A stretch of 64,000 nucleotides of DNA from Richelia intracellularis HH01 (GTDB lineage Bacteria; Cyanobacteriota; Cyanobacteriia; Cyanobacteriales; Nostocaceae), in contig NZ_CAIY01000038.1 of assembly GCF_000350105.1 (NCBI RefSeq), positions 45,785-109,784 of the forward strand. The letters run 5' to 3'. A program made the translations under genes and the position numbers. Positions 23,059-33,507 of the stretch are shown here, piece by piece. The notes beneath the pieces are model-generated. The model was not told the DNA's origin. It was given only the letters and a program-made list of their open reading frames with translations, and searched no databases. Position 1 is the first letter of the stretch. Every line of letters starts with the position of its first letter.

Positions 23059-25467
23059 CTACCTTATATGAGCAATAGTAACCCCTGTACCACCCTCTTT
23101 TTGTGGTGCAGTTTCGAAGTGGCTTATTTTGGGATTCCTGTGTAAAAATTCCTGGACTCCCTGCCTCAATTTACCTGTACCATGTCCATGGATTATCCAG
23201 ATTATCCCTGTGGTTTCAGTTATTACTTTTTCCAAAATCATCTCCGCATCTGTTATTCGTTTACCACGAATATCAAATGTATTTTTTGAAGTCCGTATTA
23301 ACAGTATAGATGTAGTCTCTGCAGACTCTTTTCCAGAAGTTTTTTGCTTACTGTTATTAACTTTACGGTTTTTTTGTTCTTTAATAAGGGCTTGGGATTT
23401 CTTTCCATCCAGGGATTCAATATCTGCCAATTTGACTGTCATTTTCATAATCCCAATACGGACGTTCAATTCACAGTTTTCATTGGGTAATGTGATGACT
23501 TCGGCTATTTGCGACAATTTGGGAATGCGGATACGATCACCTACTTTTGGAATAAAGTCTATTCTTGTTTTTGGTGTTGCTGGTAATATGAACTTCTCAG
23601 CTATTTTTTGCAAGGCATTAGTAGCTTCTTGAGCTTCTTGAGCAGTGGGTGTACCTTGTTGCAAACGGTGGATCACCTGAGCAATTTCCCCTTTTGCTTG
23701 GAAAATTGCTCTTTGAACGGCAATTTCCTGAGATTCCTTTAAGATCTTTTCTCGTTCTTCTAGGGAGCTGGCTTTGGTATTTACCTCTTTGTATAAAAGT
23801 TCCGCTTGTTTTAATAAGTTTTCCAACTGGTCAGCTTTGGTTTCTTGACTACGCCGTTGTGCTTCCAATCCAGCAATTACTTGGTTAACTTCATTTGTAC
23901 CCCTCACTAGTTTGGATTCTGCCTGCTTTATGATTTCTGGTTTCAATCCTAAGTGGCTAGCTATCATTAAAGCATTAGAACGTCCGGGAATGCCCCATAA
24001 TAACCTATAAGTGGGTGAAAGAGTAATTTCATCAAATTCCACAGAAGCATTTTCAAATCGCTCATCTTCGTATTTGAGGGATTTGAGTTCCCCGAAGTGC
24101 GTAGTGGCAATGGTTAACTGGGCATTATCTGCAAGGTATTGCAAAATAGCAATTGCTAAGGCATTTCCTTCTACAGGATCGGTTCCTGCTCCCACTTCAT
24201 CCAGTAACACTAAGGATGCACTTTTTTCAGATAAGGCATTTAAAATCCTGATAATACGGCAAATATGTCCAGAAAATGTAGATAAACTTTGCTGCAATGA
24301 CTGTTCATCTCCAATATCCACTAATATTTGGTCAAACCATGGTATTTCAACCGGCTCTTTAGCTGGAATAAATAAACCTACCTTTGCCATTAAAGCCACT
24401 AAACCCAAGGTCTTCAGGGTAACAGTTTTACCACCTGTATTGGGACCAGTAATAGCAACTACTTTGATTTCTGGTTTAATCAATAAGTCTATTGGTACAA
24501 CCGTTTTACCTCCCTCATACTGTTGTTGCCATATTAAAAGGGGATGACGTAATCCCTGCAATACAAGTATTTCTTGGTCCCGCGGATCAAGTATCCTGGG
24601 GGAGGTTGCCTCTAACCACAAACTATACCTAGCCTTGGCATTTGCCATATCTAAAATGGTAAGTGTTACCAATACTTTTTCTAAATCGGTCTTGAAGTTT
24701 GCCACATGTTCCGTAAGGGAGAAACGAATTCGTTCTTCTTCAAGTTTTTCCTGTATAGCTAGCGTCCTCAGTTCATTGCCCATTGAGACGATAGAATTGG
24801 GTTCAATGTAGAGTGTCATACCACTAGTAGAGATATCATGAACTATACCGCGGATATTCTCCTTGTGGGAGGCTTTTACAGGGATTACAAAACGATCACC
24901 CCTTTGTGTAAAAATCTGTTCTTGAACAGAATTACTTTTAACCTGTAAAATATTCTGTAACTTCTGGTGTATCTGGCTGCGTATCTTTCGGAAGTTTTGG
25001 CGTGTGTCAGCTAACTTTTGACTCGCTCTGTCTGTAACCCCACCCTGTTCGTCAATACAGAGATGTATTTCTTTCTCTAACTCCGGATATGTGCGTAAAT
25101 CGGCTACTAACTGATTAAGAACCTCTAGGTCCGAATGATTGCCAATTATCCTACGGAGATTGCGTGCCGCAGCCAGGGTAGTAGCAATTGCTAATAGTTC
25201 CTCCCCTGTTAATATTCCTTTTATTTCAGATCTCTCCAGGGAATCACCAATATCCTTGATTCCCTCAAAAGGTAAACCATTTAATAACCGGTTATCAAGC
25301 TCATAAATCTCCTTAGTTTGTGATAATAAATACTTACTCTCAACGAGAGAGAGAGGGATTTGTAAATTCTCTATAGCAATCGCCCCTAGTTTGGTCGCTG
25401 TAAAAGTGGATAGATGCTGACAGAGGCGATGCCATTCTAATATTTCTAGGGTTTCTGAATGGATCAA
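23059..25467 (-). CDS. mutS2: Endonuclease MutS2
   Basis: MutS2 is an ATPase and nuclease linked to suppression of homologous recombination and, in Bacillus, to rescue of collided ribosomes. The 802-residue protein shows the MutS core with Walker A GPNTGGKTVTLKT and Walker B SLVLLDEVGAGTDP, then TTHFGELK. A coiled-coil stretch follows (about residues 520-620). The C-terminal Smr nuclease domain has FDIRGKRITDAEMILE and IIHGHGTGKLRQGVQEF-like sequence. It starts MIHSETLEILEW, typical of the family. Full length, single gene. Confidence 0.96.
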   Translation of the reverse strand: MIHSETLEILEWHRLCQHLSTFTATKLGAIAIENLQIPLSLVESKYLLSQTKEIYELDNRLLNGLPFEGIKDIGDSLERSEIKGILTGEELLAIATTLAAARNLRRIIGNHSDLEVLNQLVADLRTYPELEKEIHLCIDEQGGVTDRASQKLADTRQNFRKIRSQIHQKLQNILQVKSNSVQEQIFTQRGDRFVIPVKASHKENIRGIVHDISTSGMTLYIEPNSIVSMGNELRTLAIQEKLEEERIRFSLTEHVANFKTDLEKVLVTLTILDMANAKARYSLWLEATSPRILDPRDQEILVLQGLRHPLLIWQQQYEGGKTVVPIDLLIKPEIKVVAITGPNTGGKTVTLKTLGLVALMAKVGLFIPAKEPVEIPWFDQILVDIGDEQSLQQSLSTFSGHICRIIRILNALSEKSASLVLLDEVGAGTDPVEGNALAIAILQYLADNAQLTIATTHFGELKSLKYEDERFENASVEFDEITLSPTYRLLWGIPGRSNALMIASHLGLKPEIIKQAESKLVRGTNEVNQVIAGLEAQRRSQETKADQLENLLKQAELLYKEVNTKASSLEEREKILKESQEIAVQRAIFQAKGEIAQVIHRLQQGTPTAQEAQEATNALQKIAEKFILPATPKTRIDFIPKVGDRIRIPKLSQIAEVITLPNENCELNVRIGIMKMTVKLADIESLDGKKSQALIKEQKNRKVNNSKQKTSGKESAETTSILLIRTSKNTFDIRGKRITDAEMILEKVITETTGIIWIIHGHGTGKLRQGVQEFLHRNPKISHFETAPQKEGGTGVTIAHIR

Positions 25468-25704
25468 GGGTCAATTTTTGATTTTGGATTTGTAAATGAA
25501 CAACTTATGCTGATTACAGCCAAAAAAGTTAAGTTACTAGCATGGCTGTTCCGGAAAGCTAGTTAATATTTTAGATTTTTATGGATTACATTGTTTAGTC
25601 TAGAGCATTTCTCTGTTTCCTATTCCATAAATTATTTCCACACATAGGGGAAAGCCATACAAATCACCCCACAATTTGATACCCTAGCTTAAACATATTT
25701 GAGA

Positions 25705-26883
25705 ATGGAAAAAATAGGCGTGGAAATTCAAATTGGTCGGGGTAAAATAGCTCGTAGGGTCTATGGAATTGATGAGATAGCCTTAGTTCCTGGAAACAGG
25801 ACACTCGATCCGAGTTTGGCAGATACCAAATGGAAGATAGGTAATATTGAAAGGGAAATACCTATTATTGCTAGTGCAATGGATGGGGTGGTTGACGTGG
25901 GTATGGCTGTAAACTTGTCAAAACTTGGTGCCTTGGGTGTACTCAATTTAGAGGGAATTCAAACTCGGCATGAAAATCCAGAACCAATTTTAGATCAGAT
26001 TACATCTGTAGGCAAAGATGAATTTATCCCCTTGATGCAGAAATTATATGCAGCACCTATTCAGCCAGAATTAATTAAACGAAGAATTCAGGAGATTAAG
26101 CAGGAAGGAGGAATTGCTGCAGTTAGTGCAACTCCTCTAGGAATGAGTAAATATGGTGGTGCAATTAAAGAAGTAGGAGCCGATTTATTGTTTATACAGG
26201 CAACTGTGGTCTCCAATGCCCACCTTTCACCAGAATCTATCTCTCCCCTGAATTTAACCTCATTTTGCCAAGAAGTACCGATGCCTGTAATTTTGGGTAA
26301 TTGTGTGACTTATGAAGTCACCTTGAATTTAATTAAAGCTGGAGCAGCAGCTGTTTTAGTAGGAATTGGTCCCGGTGCAGCTTGTACTTCCCGAGGTGTA
26401 TTGGGTGTGGGCATACCCCAGGCAACAGCGATCATAGATTGTGCTGCAGCTAGAGATGATTATTATCAGGAAACGGATAAATATGTACCGATAATTGCAG
26501 ATGGTGGTTTGATTACAGGTGGTGATATTTGTAAGTGTATTGCCTGTGGTGCTGATGGTGTGATGATTGGTTCCCCATTTGCCAAAGCTACAGAGGCCCC
26601 AGGTAGAGGGTACCATTGGGGTATGGCAACACCAAGTAATGTGCTACCCCGTGGCACTCGTGTAAAGGTAGGTAAAACTGGTTCTCTAAAACAAATCCTC
26701 AGAGGGCCAGCAGAGATTGACGATGGTACCCACAACTTCCTAGGAGCGCTCAAAACAAGTATGGGTAACCTAGGAGTAAAAAACATCAAAGAAATGCAGA
26801 AGGTTGAAATTGTAATTGCTCCCTCCTTATTGACTGAGGGTAAAGTCTATCAAAAAGCTCAACAATTAGGCATGGGTAAATAG
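25705..26883 (+). CDS. guaB3: GuaB3 family IMP dehydrogenase-related protein
   Basis: GuaB3 is the CBS-less IMPDH-like enzyme of cyanobacteria and actinobacteria, in the IMP to XMP step of guanine nucleotide synthesis. The 392-residue protein has no CBS insert. It shows YGIDEIALVPGNRTLDPSLA, IIASAMDGVVD, the catalytic-loop cysteine in GPGAACTSRGVLGVGIPQ, and IADGGLITGGDICK for phosphate binding. ATG 25705 is preferred; a TTG two codons upstream is also open. The order guaB3, Yfr1, trxA is conserved in many cyanobacteria. Confidence 0.93.
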   Translation: MEKIGVEIQIGRGKIARRVYGIDEIALVPGNRTLDPSLADTKWKIGNIEREIPIIASAMDGVVDVGMAVNLSKLGALGVLNLEGIQTRHENPEPILDQITSVGKDEFIPLMQKLYAAPIQPELIKRRIQEIKQEGGIAAVSATPLGMSKYGGAIKEVGADLLFIQATVVSNAHLSPESISPLNLTSFCQEVPMPVILGNCVTYEVTLNLIKAGAAAVLVGIGPGAACTSRGVLGVGIPQATAIIDCAAARDDYYQETDKYVPIIADGGLITGGDICKCIACGADGVMIGSPFAKATEAPGRGYHWGMATPSNVLPRGTRVKVGKTGSLKQILRGPAEIDDGTHNFLGALKTSMGNLGVKNIKEMQKVEIVIAPSLLTEGKVYQKAQQLGMGK

Positions 26884-27045
26884 AAAAAGAAAACAGAGCG
26901 TAGGGAATAAGACAGACAGGGTTTATAACGAGAGAAATATCTGTGAATTTTTCCGTATATGATTTTTTCCCTAACTTCCGTATTCTGGGATAACAAATTT
27001 TTTCACACACTTGAGTTAAGAACTGGAAAAATCCCATATGTCGCC

Positions 27046-27051
27046 TACAAT
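27046..27051 (+). promoter_or_regulatory. Likely -10 box of Yfr1
   Basis: TACAAT, seven bases before the inferred RNA start at about 27058. A candidate -35 (CTGGAA) lies 17 bases upstream but is weak. Confidence 0.5.
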
Positions 27052-27057
27052 GAAAAT

Positions 27058-27125
27058 AGCGGAGACAAATGTTTCCGTTCACTCCTCACACCACACTCCG
27101 CCCGGACTTATGTTCGGGCGGTTCC
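27058..27125 (+). ncRNA. yfr1: Yfr1 small regulatory RNA
   Basis: Yfr1 is a short cyanobacterial RNA that pairs with target mRNAs, outer-membrane porin mRNAs in Prochlorococcus. Three family parts are visible: a 5' hairpin (27058-27067 with 27070-27079), the unpaired ultraconserved motif ACTCCTCACACC at 27081-27092, and a GC-rich 3' hairpin (27098-27107 with 27112-27121, one G-T pair). Its place between guaB3 and trxA is the known location. The ends are inferred from the folds. The 3' T run is short, so exact termination is unclear. Confidence 0.9.
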
Positions 27126-27728
27126 TTCACGTAAATATTCTCGTATGTTTGTTATAGCTTCCTTTTATTTAGACTGGGCTATGAAAAGCTCTCAGGCTCT
27201 ATATTTCATCAATTGGAGCTTACACAACACTTATAGAGTATTGTAGATGTTTGATGCTTGACTATCCTGATTATTTTCTACTTCGAGTTGCCTAAAATCG
27301 GATTTAACTATAGCACTGTATAAACGTACAAGATGAAAAGCAATAAGGGAAAAGGGTGGATCATGAATTATGGTTTATATCTTATTCATGATATGCTTAT
27401 ACAAGAAAATAATTTAATTTGACATTTAAAAAGTCTCACAATAGTAAAAACACCTTATAATAATGGCTCAAATAAATTATTCTGCAGACTGTGATCAAAC
27501 TCATATGGGAATAATTTCAGTTAATTATTTAAATACAGTGATTCTTGTTAGTTAAGTCCTCAGTAATATTAAATTAGTCTTAAAGTACAGTATCCTCATT
27601 TTGTTACTTTCCTAGTCTTTCTTTGCAAAATTACATTAAACTACATCCCTTCCAAATCTAAGCAAAGGTTTTTGCTATGGTAAGATCTTCACCAGAATTA
27701 AAAATATAATAAGCAAGGGTTTGTAAGT
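27126..27728. other. Spacer between Yfr1 and trxA
   Basis: About 600 bases, AT-rich, presumably with the trxA promoter. No gene or strong hairpin seen. Confidence 0.4.
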
Positions 27729-28067
27729 ATGTCAGCAGCCGCACAAGTTACCGACTCTACCTTTAAACAGGAAGTATTAGACAGCGAGGTCCCTGTTTTA
27801 GTTGACTTCTGGGCACCCTGGTGTGGGCCCTGCCGTATGGTAGCCCCAGTTGTAGAGGAAATTGCTTCCCAATATGATGGGAAGCTAAAAGTAGTAAAAG
27901 TGAATACTGATGAAAATCCTAATGTTGCAAGTCAGTATGGTATTCGTAGTATTCCTACGTTAATGATTTTTAATGGTGGTCAAAAAGTTGATATGGTGGT
28001 TGGGGCCGTTCCCAAAACCACACTGGCTAATACGATTGAAAAATATCTGGGAGAGTCAAATAATTAA
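27729..28067 (+). CDS. trxA: Thioredoxin (m-type)
   Basis: Thioredoxin reduces disulfides in target enzymes, using electrons from ferredoxin- or NADPH-thioredoxin reductase. The 112-residue protein has the active site WCGPC with cysteines 32 and 35, preceded by VLVDFWAP, and the cis-proline loop RSIPTLMIF. Length and the MSAAAQVTD start match cyanobacterial m-type thioredoxins. A terminator lies about 230 bases downstream. Confidence 0.98.
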   Translation: MSAAAQVTDSTFKQEVLDSEVPVLVDFWAPWCGPCRMVAPVVEEIASQYDGKLKVVKVNTDENPNVASQYGIRSIPTLMIFNGGQKVDMVVGAVPKTTLANTIEKYLGESNN

Positions 28068-28292
28068 TTAAATTCAGCCAGATGAATAATTATGCTTATT
28101 TTTCTGGCCACTATTTCAATCACTTTCAACTCAATTAGTAGGAAAGTATTTTCGTATCTGTCTTGTTTTTCAAATATGCACATTTATTCCTCTGTAATTG
28201 AGTTAATTGGTTGTGATTCTTAGTGGTCTAGGATATTACTTTGTCTTCCCTAGTAGGTTTTCGGATAATAGTCTCGAAGGCCTTGAAAAATA

Positions 28293-28325
28293 CACCTCCG
28301 GCCTGGCAACCAGAGGTGATTTTTT
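28293..28325 (+). terminator. Terminator downstream of trxA
   Basis: Outer stem CACCTC (28293-28298) with GAGGTG (28313-28318), inner TGG/CCA pairs and a bulge, then six Ts. It sits in the 417-base gap before the LOG gene, which holds nothing else I can name. Confidence 0.75.
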
Positions 28326-28484
28326 ATTGCTGTCAATCATGTAAACAAATCTAAATACAGGGAAATGTTTAAAACATTAAAAATATTTGAATATTGGCAA
28401 AAATAAAATAACTATGATCAGAAAAAACCATAATAATAAAAAATTAATAAATGCTGATAGTACAAAGTAATTATCCATTGATAA

Positions 28485-29567
28485 ATGTTAACTAAAATGA
28501 CTTCATCAGATTATTTGGATACATTTAAGTCTTTGCAATTGGATATAGCTGAATTGATTGAACGCTTACCAAATTTAAAACATCAGCAATTTATCCAACA
28601 GGCATTGACAATTATAATACGTTTGGCTAGTCATAATATTGAACGCTTAGACTGGAAAATATTATCTTCCTGCCTAGCTGATATGGAGCAGGGTTTTGAG
28701 CTGTTTTATACTTATCGACATGCACGTAAAGTAACTATTTTTGGCTCGGCAAGACTATCTTCAGAGACCCCAGAGTACAAAATGGCAGTTGATTTTGCCA
28801 GAAGTGTTTCAAAGTTAGGATTTATGATCTTGACTGGTGGTGGTGGTGGGATTATGCAAGCTGGTAATGAAGGTGCAGGACGAGATAATTCCTTTGGTTT
28901 GAATATCAAATTACCCTTTGAGCAAGAGTCAAATCCAATTATAGAAGGTGATTCCAAACTGATTCACTTCAAATACTTTTTTACGCGTAAATTGTTCCTT
29001 CTGAAGGAGAGTGACGCCATTGCCCTATTCCCTGGAGGGTTTGGGACTCAAGATGAAGCATTTGAATGTATGACTTTGAGCCAAACAGGTAAATTTAGTC
29101 CAATACCACTTGTATTGATTGATAAACCTGGTGGAGATTACTGGCATTCTTGGAGCAAATATATTCACCATCAATTAGTTAAAAACAGGTTAATTAGTCC
29201 CGAAGACCCAAGTTTATATACAATCACAGATGATCTAGATGTGGCTTGTAAAGCTATTACTAAGTTTTTTCAGGTCTATCACTCGAGTCGTTATGTGGGC
29301 GATCGCCTAGTTCTCCGTTTGAAAACTAAGTTATCAGCATCCGAAGTGGAACAACTCAATCAAAATTTCAGTGATATCCTAGTTCGAGGTAGGATTGAAA
29401 GCAGTCCAACTTTGCCTCAAGAGATTCAGGATGAAACATTTGAATTTCCCCGTTTAGTTTTATACTTCAACCAGAGAGATTTGGGTCGTCTTTACCAGAT
29501 GATTGCAGTCATTAATCAAATGGGTGCTCCCTTATCAGAAGTTAAGGACCACTCAGAACTAAAGTAG
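28485..29567 (+). CDS. LOG family (lysine decarboxylase-like, Rossmann) protein
   Basis: LOG proteins are nucleotide-binding Rossmann enzymes; the best known release free cytokinin from riboside monophosphates. The 360-residue protein has an N-terminal helical part (to about 70), then TIFGSARLS, GGGGGIMQAGNEGA and the signature PGGFGTQDEAFE. It is longer than the minimal LOG fold, with about 100 extra C-terminal residues of unknown role. That makes a cytokinin function uncertain; a nucleotide-related enzyme is the safer call. ATG codons at 28485 and 28497 are both possible starts. A HIP1 motif (GGCGATCGCC, 29298-29307) lies in the gene. Confidence 0.85.
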   Translation: MLTKMTSSDYLDTFKSLQLDIAELIERLPNLKHQQFIQQALTIIIRLASHNIERLDWKILSSCLADMEQGFELFYTYRHARKVTIFGSARLSSETPEYKMAVDFARSVSKLGFMILTGGGGGIMQAGNEGAGRDNSFGLNIKLPFEQESNPIIEGDSKLIHFKYFFTRKLFLLKESDAIALFPGGFGTQDEAFECMTLSQTGKFSPIPLVLIDKPGGDYWHSWSKYIHHQLVKNRLISPEDPSLYTITDDLDVACKAITKFFQVYHSSRYVGDRLVLRLKTKLSASEVEQLNQNFSDILVRGRIESSPTLPQEIQDETFEFPRLVLYFNQRDLGRLYQMIAVINQMGAPLSEVKDHSELK

Positions 29568-30740
29568 GGTTATTCGCTTAAGTTGGAATTGGCAATAAGA
29601 ATCGCTTGGGAGTCAAACTGGGGTTTTCATTTTTCCCAAACTGCAAAAGTCCGTATCAGCTATTAACAGTAGGTTTTTAGGAAATAGCTCTATTTGTACT
29701 GTGGTTTGTATATAATTGTCAGTTTTTTACTCGATTTATAAGTGAAATTATTTATGGCTATCCTGACAGTTACATACTGTATAGCAGAAAACCGGAGGAT
29801 AATAAACGATTTAAACTTCAGTCAGAATTTCGGTAGTGTAGCGCTTCTATTGTTTACAACAGGGCAATGAATTATCCATAGGAACTAGCAAGTGTTTTTT
29901 GTTTTTACACCACTTACATTTGATTTCAACTCACTGCGCAACAAGAAAGTCCAGATGAAAATTTTAAACCTTACTGACGTCTCTTTTTGAGATCCAAAGG
30001 TTTATATATAGGTCATGTCAAAAGTTAGTTTTATAACTAGGGATTTTTTTATGGCACTTTGCAAATAAATATCACTCATCCTCTACCCCCTACTTTTTTA
30101 AACTTAGAGGGGAGAAGAAAAAAATTGCAGGATAATTAGGGTTTTGTTGATGGGTGCTTTTACTATAGTTTAGATGTTGGATAAATGAATTAACATTCAT
30201 TTGTATACATTTTATATCGGCTATGGAAAATAAAATATTGTTAGCTATGACGTGCCTTAATTACTAATACTTCGAAGTGACTGTGTAGCAAATTATTCTC
30301 TATTGACAGTTTATATTACTGGCAAAATATATGTAGTTTAGTTTCGAACAAAGACAAATTAGTATAAAATTACAGGGATTTCAAACTGAAATTTTATACT
30401 AATTTCTAGGTTTGAAAAAAACTCAATCAAAAGTAAATAGGGCTTGCAACCAAATGTCTAAAGAGCCACAAAGAATTTGTGTTTTTTATCAGGTTTGAGC
30501 AACTTAGTACAGAATAAACCAAACTATTTAACAAATTTTGCAAAAGCATAATTAATTTCTAGAAACTATCCAAAATGGCTATTTGGAAGAGGATTATAAC
30601 GCCTGTAGAGAAGTGTTTTCAAATAGTTGAGTCCACTCTTGTTAGGTAAGTTTCTAAAAATCTTGAATTAGTTTAGAGTCCTGTTTTAAAAACATATGTA
30701 GATTCAGTAATTTTTCACTTTTACTTCCGCGTAGCAGTAT
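29568..30740. other. 1.2-kb spacer before the WD40 gene
   Basis: Between two plus-strand genes. It contains the inverted repeat at 30356-30405 and a 39-codon frame at 29754 that I do not call. The rest is featureless AT-rich DNA. Confidence 0.4.
30356..30405. repeat. 16-bp perfect inverted repeat
   Basis: Arms 30356-30371 and 30390-30405, 18-base loop. It could form a stem-loop in RNA; no T run or gene end adjoins it. Confidence 0.6.
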
Positions 30741-32795
30741 ATGAGCAAACTCCACTGGCTAGAAGTTAGCGAATATGTATCCTTGTATGCTTCTGCTCTA
30801 GGAACTTTGGCAGCAGCAACAACTCAAAATGTTGCTTATGCAGCTACACCTTTGACAATAGCAATAGGATTAAATTTCGTTAATCGAGAACGTTATAAAC
30901 ATTTACAGGAAAAGCGACAACAGTTATCGATCTATCAATTGGATATGTTGATTGATCCGCTGAGACAACGTTTAGATAACTTTGATGGCTTAACTCAAAA
31001 TTTAAGTAAAGCCATACAACAGTCACAGCAAGTAGTAGGTGATAAAAGTCTTGTACCTCTGGGCATTAAACAAATGAATAGCAATATAGAAAATCAAATC
31101 GCTGTCATTCAGCAACATCTTGCCCGACTTGACCGTTTTACTCAGGACTTAAGTATTAATACACAAAAACAATTAGATATTTTTAGGCAGTCATTAAACA
31201 CTAATAAACCAAACATAGAAGGACAAAATCTAAATGTAGAATCCTTCGATCAGCGTTTTGCTCAGTTGGATAAACAGATACAACAATTAAGCATTAGTAC
31301 ACAAGAACAAATTCAAGTACTACAGCAAGGAGCAAAAAATATTAGCTTGGAAGCTTTCAACCAGCGTTTTGCACAACTAGATACTCGGATGCAGAAGTTA
31401 AGTATAAATACACAAAACGAGATTCAGACTTTGCAAAAGGGACAAAAAAGCTTAAATCTGGAAACAATAAACGAGCGTTTAGAACGATTTGACATGTTAA
31501 TACAACAGCAAGAGATAAATACTCAAAAGCAAATTCAGGAATTGCAGCAAGAAAATAAAGGTGCTGACACTAGCTCAAAAGAAGAATTTAGTCAAATTAA
31601 TAACCATATTCAGCAAGAGATAGAACCCTTGAATCAGAAAATATTACAGTTAAATACTTATATACAACAACTAAGTACTAGTCTACAAAAACAACTAAAT
31701 GAATTTAAAGCTGTAATCGTAAAATTTCAAAATCAAGTGCCAATAAATACTGCTGCACAATCAACCATTGAGCCCAAAATGCAATCGCAAACAACTACAC
31801 CAATAGCAAAAAATCAGACCCAACAAGCGTCTAAAATACAGGCTGTTACTCACCCACAATCAACGACTATTCCAAAACCTCCAGTGATCCAAAACACAAG
31901 AAACCTACAAATATTACAAGGACATAACAATAGAGTAATGTCAATAGCTTTTAGCCCTAATGGAAAAATATTAGCTAGCGGTAGTGATGATAAAACCATT
32001 AAAATTTGGCAATTAGCTAGTCTAAATCAACAACCCACTACAATTATGGCACCAGGTAAAGTAAAGACTGTGATTTTCAGTCCTGATGGAAAGATATTAG
32101 CCAGTGGTGGCGATGACAAAGCTATAAAATTATGGGATATAAGCACAGGTAAGGAAGTTTACACTTTGCAAGGACACAGAGGGACCATTTACTCCCTCGC
32201 TTTTAGCCCCGATAGTAAAACTTTAGTTAGTGGTAGTCAAGATAAAACCATTAAGTTATGGTCTTTAGATAGTTGTAGGGAATTAAATACTTTGAGAGGA
32301 CATGTGGATGAAGTATTATGTGTTTCTTTTAGTCCTAATGGTGAAATTATTACTAGTGGTAGTGGCAGCAATGATCAGACGATAAAAGTTTGGCATCTAA
32401 ATCAAAGTAAGTTTTTAACCCTAAAAGAGTATAGTAGTAGTCCTGCCAGCGTTAACACCGTCAGTTTTAGCCCTGATGGTAAAATTATTGCTAGTGGTAG
32501 TCAAAATAAAAATATTAAGTTGTGGGAAACACAAAAGGGTGAAGAGATTTATACTCTTCGTGGTCATACTAATGACATTTTTTCTATTGCGTTTAGCCCT
32601 AATGGTAAAACATTAGCTAGTGGCAGCTATGATAATACCATCAAGTTCTGGCAGGTCGATACAGGTAGGGAATTTAACACTTTCGCCGAAAACCACGGTG
32701 TTGTGTATTGTCTTGCATTTAGTCCCGACGGTAAAATCCTAGCAAGCGGTAATAGTAATAAGACAATTCTTTTGCTACCCTTTGAGCAAAATTAA
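30741..32795 (+). CDS. Membrane-anchored coiled-coil protein with seven-bladed WD40 propeller
   Basis: A 684-residue protein of unknown specific function. Residues about 12-46 are hydrophobic and could anchor it. Residues about 60-330 form a glutamine-rich coiled coil with repeat units of about 37 residues; three units carry similar blocks such as FNQRFAQLDTRMQKLS. A flexible T/Q/P-rich linker follows. The C-terminal 290 residues hold seven WD40 repeats with SFSPDGKIIASGS-type turns and IKLW ends; blades 4, 5 and 7 are less regular. WD40 propellers bind partner proteins, so a scaffold at the membrane is my inference. The last blade ends without the usual W. Confidence 0.85.
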   Translation: MSKLHWLEVSEYVSLYASALGTLAAATTQNVAYAATPLTIAIGLNFVNRERYKHLQEKRQQLSIYQLDMLIDPLRQRLDNFDGLTQNLSKAIQQSQQVVGDKSLVPLGIKQMNSNIENQIAVIQQHLARLDRFTQDLSINTQKQLDIFRQSLNTNKPNIEGQNLNVESFDQRFAQLDKQIQQLSISTQEQIQVLQQGAKNISLEAFNQRFAQLDTRMQKLSINTQNEIQTLQKGQKSLNLETINERLERFDMLIQQQEINTQKQIQELQQENKGADTSSKEEFSQINNHIQQEIEPLNQKILQLNTYIQQLSTSLQKQLNEFKAVIVKFQNQVPINTAAQSTIEPKMQSQTTTPIAKNQTQQASKIQAVTHPQSTTIPKPPVIQNTRNLQILQGHNNRVMSIAFSPNGKILASGSDDKTIKIWQLASLNQQPTTIMAPGKVKTVIFSPDGKILASGGDDKAIKLWDISTGKEVYTLQGHRGTIYSLAFSPDSKTLVSGSQDKTIKLWSLDSCRELNTLRGHVDEVLCVSFSPNGEIITSGSGSNDQTIKVWHLNQSKFLTLKEYSSSPASVNTVSFSPDGKIIASGSQNKNIKLWETQKGEEIYTLRGHTNDIFSIAFSPNGKTLASGSYDNTIKFWQVDTGREFNTFAENHGVVYCLAFSPDGKILASGNSNKTILLLPFEQN

Positions 32796-32932
32796 AATAC
32801 TTAGGAAAGGTGCATGGTCAATTAAAACTTATTTTTGCTGTAATTTTCACCACAAATTTTCCTAATTTACTTAATAAATAAGACTATTTCATCTTTCTAA
32901 GAAATAAAGCTATAAATTTTTAAAACCTGATA

Positions 32933-32961
32933 CAAAATGCTTATTTTTAATAAGCATTTTG
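32933..32961 (+). terminator. Hairpin downstream of the WD40 gene
   Basis: Perfect 13-bp stem (32933-32945 with 32949-32961) and loop TTT, 138 bases after the stop. No T run follows, so termination is likely but not certain. Confidence 0.5.
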
Positions 32962-33123
32962 GAATATATGAGAATAAAATAACAGGTGCGAGTCTTCTGA
33001 ATTTTTAACCAGAATACAGAATCAACTGAATCAGTAAACTGAGGATAATGGAATGAATTCCTTCTAATTAGAAAGAATAAATTAAACCTTAACAATTTTT
33101 AATTTACCAAAAAGACCATGGCT

Positions 33124-33160
33124 ATAAAATCATTGACTACTTCCCAGTCAATGATTTTAT
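33124..33160. repeat. 15-bp perfect inverted repeat
   Basis: Arms 33124-33138 and 33146-33160 with a 7-base loop. GGCTAT/ATAGCC copies just outside can extend it across a bulge. Located between convergent WD40 and dnaJ-like genes; the surrounding spacer (32796-33632) is otherwise empty except for the small frame at 33508. Confidence 0.6.
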
Positions 33161-33507
33161 TAGGAATAGACATAGCCAGGAATCATCAGGAAATATTTGA
33201 GTTGTGGAGAATATATGTGTTACAAAAACTTAATTAGTACTCCCAGGAAAATTTTGATTCATAAAAACCCAAAATAATGGGGAGATAAGCAGAAATAGTA
33301 CTTTAAGTTAGCAGTAAATACCTTTTGGCTAAATAGTCTTAATGATCAATAGACTCTATTATAATGAGAATCATATTAATTTCTTTAAAGGTATTTTCCT
33401 TTGATTGGTACGGCAGAATGCAAACTAAGGTAGTTACATAAACTTGTAAAAAGTTTTAATTAAAGTCATTTACGCCCTGGTTGGGGAAAACTATCACATA
33501 TTTTTAC

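Noticed and set aside
23103..24547. Several long open frames on the plus strand (up to 178 codons)
   Set aside because: They lie antisense inside mutS2, whose motifs and length are complete; they are shadows of its codon pattern.
26959..27246. 95-codon plus-strand frame between guaB3 and trxA
   Set aside because: It runs through the structured Yfr1 RNA, which explains the sequence better.
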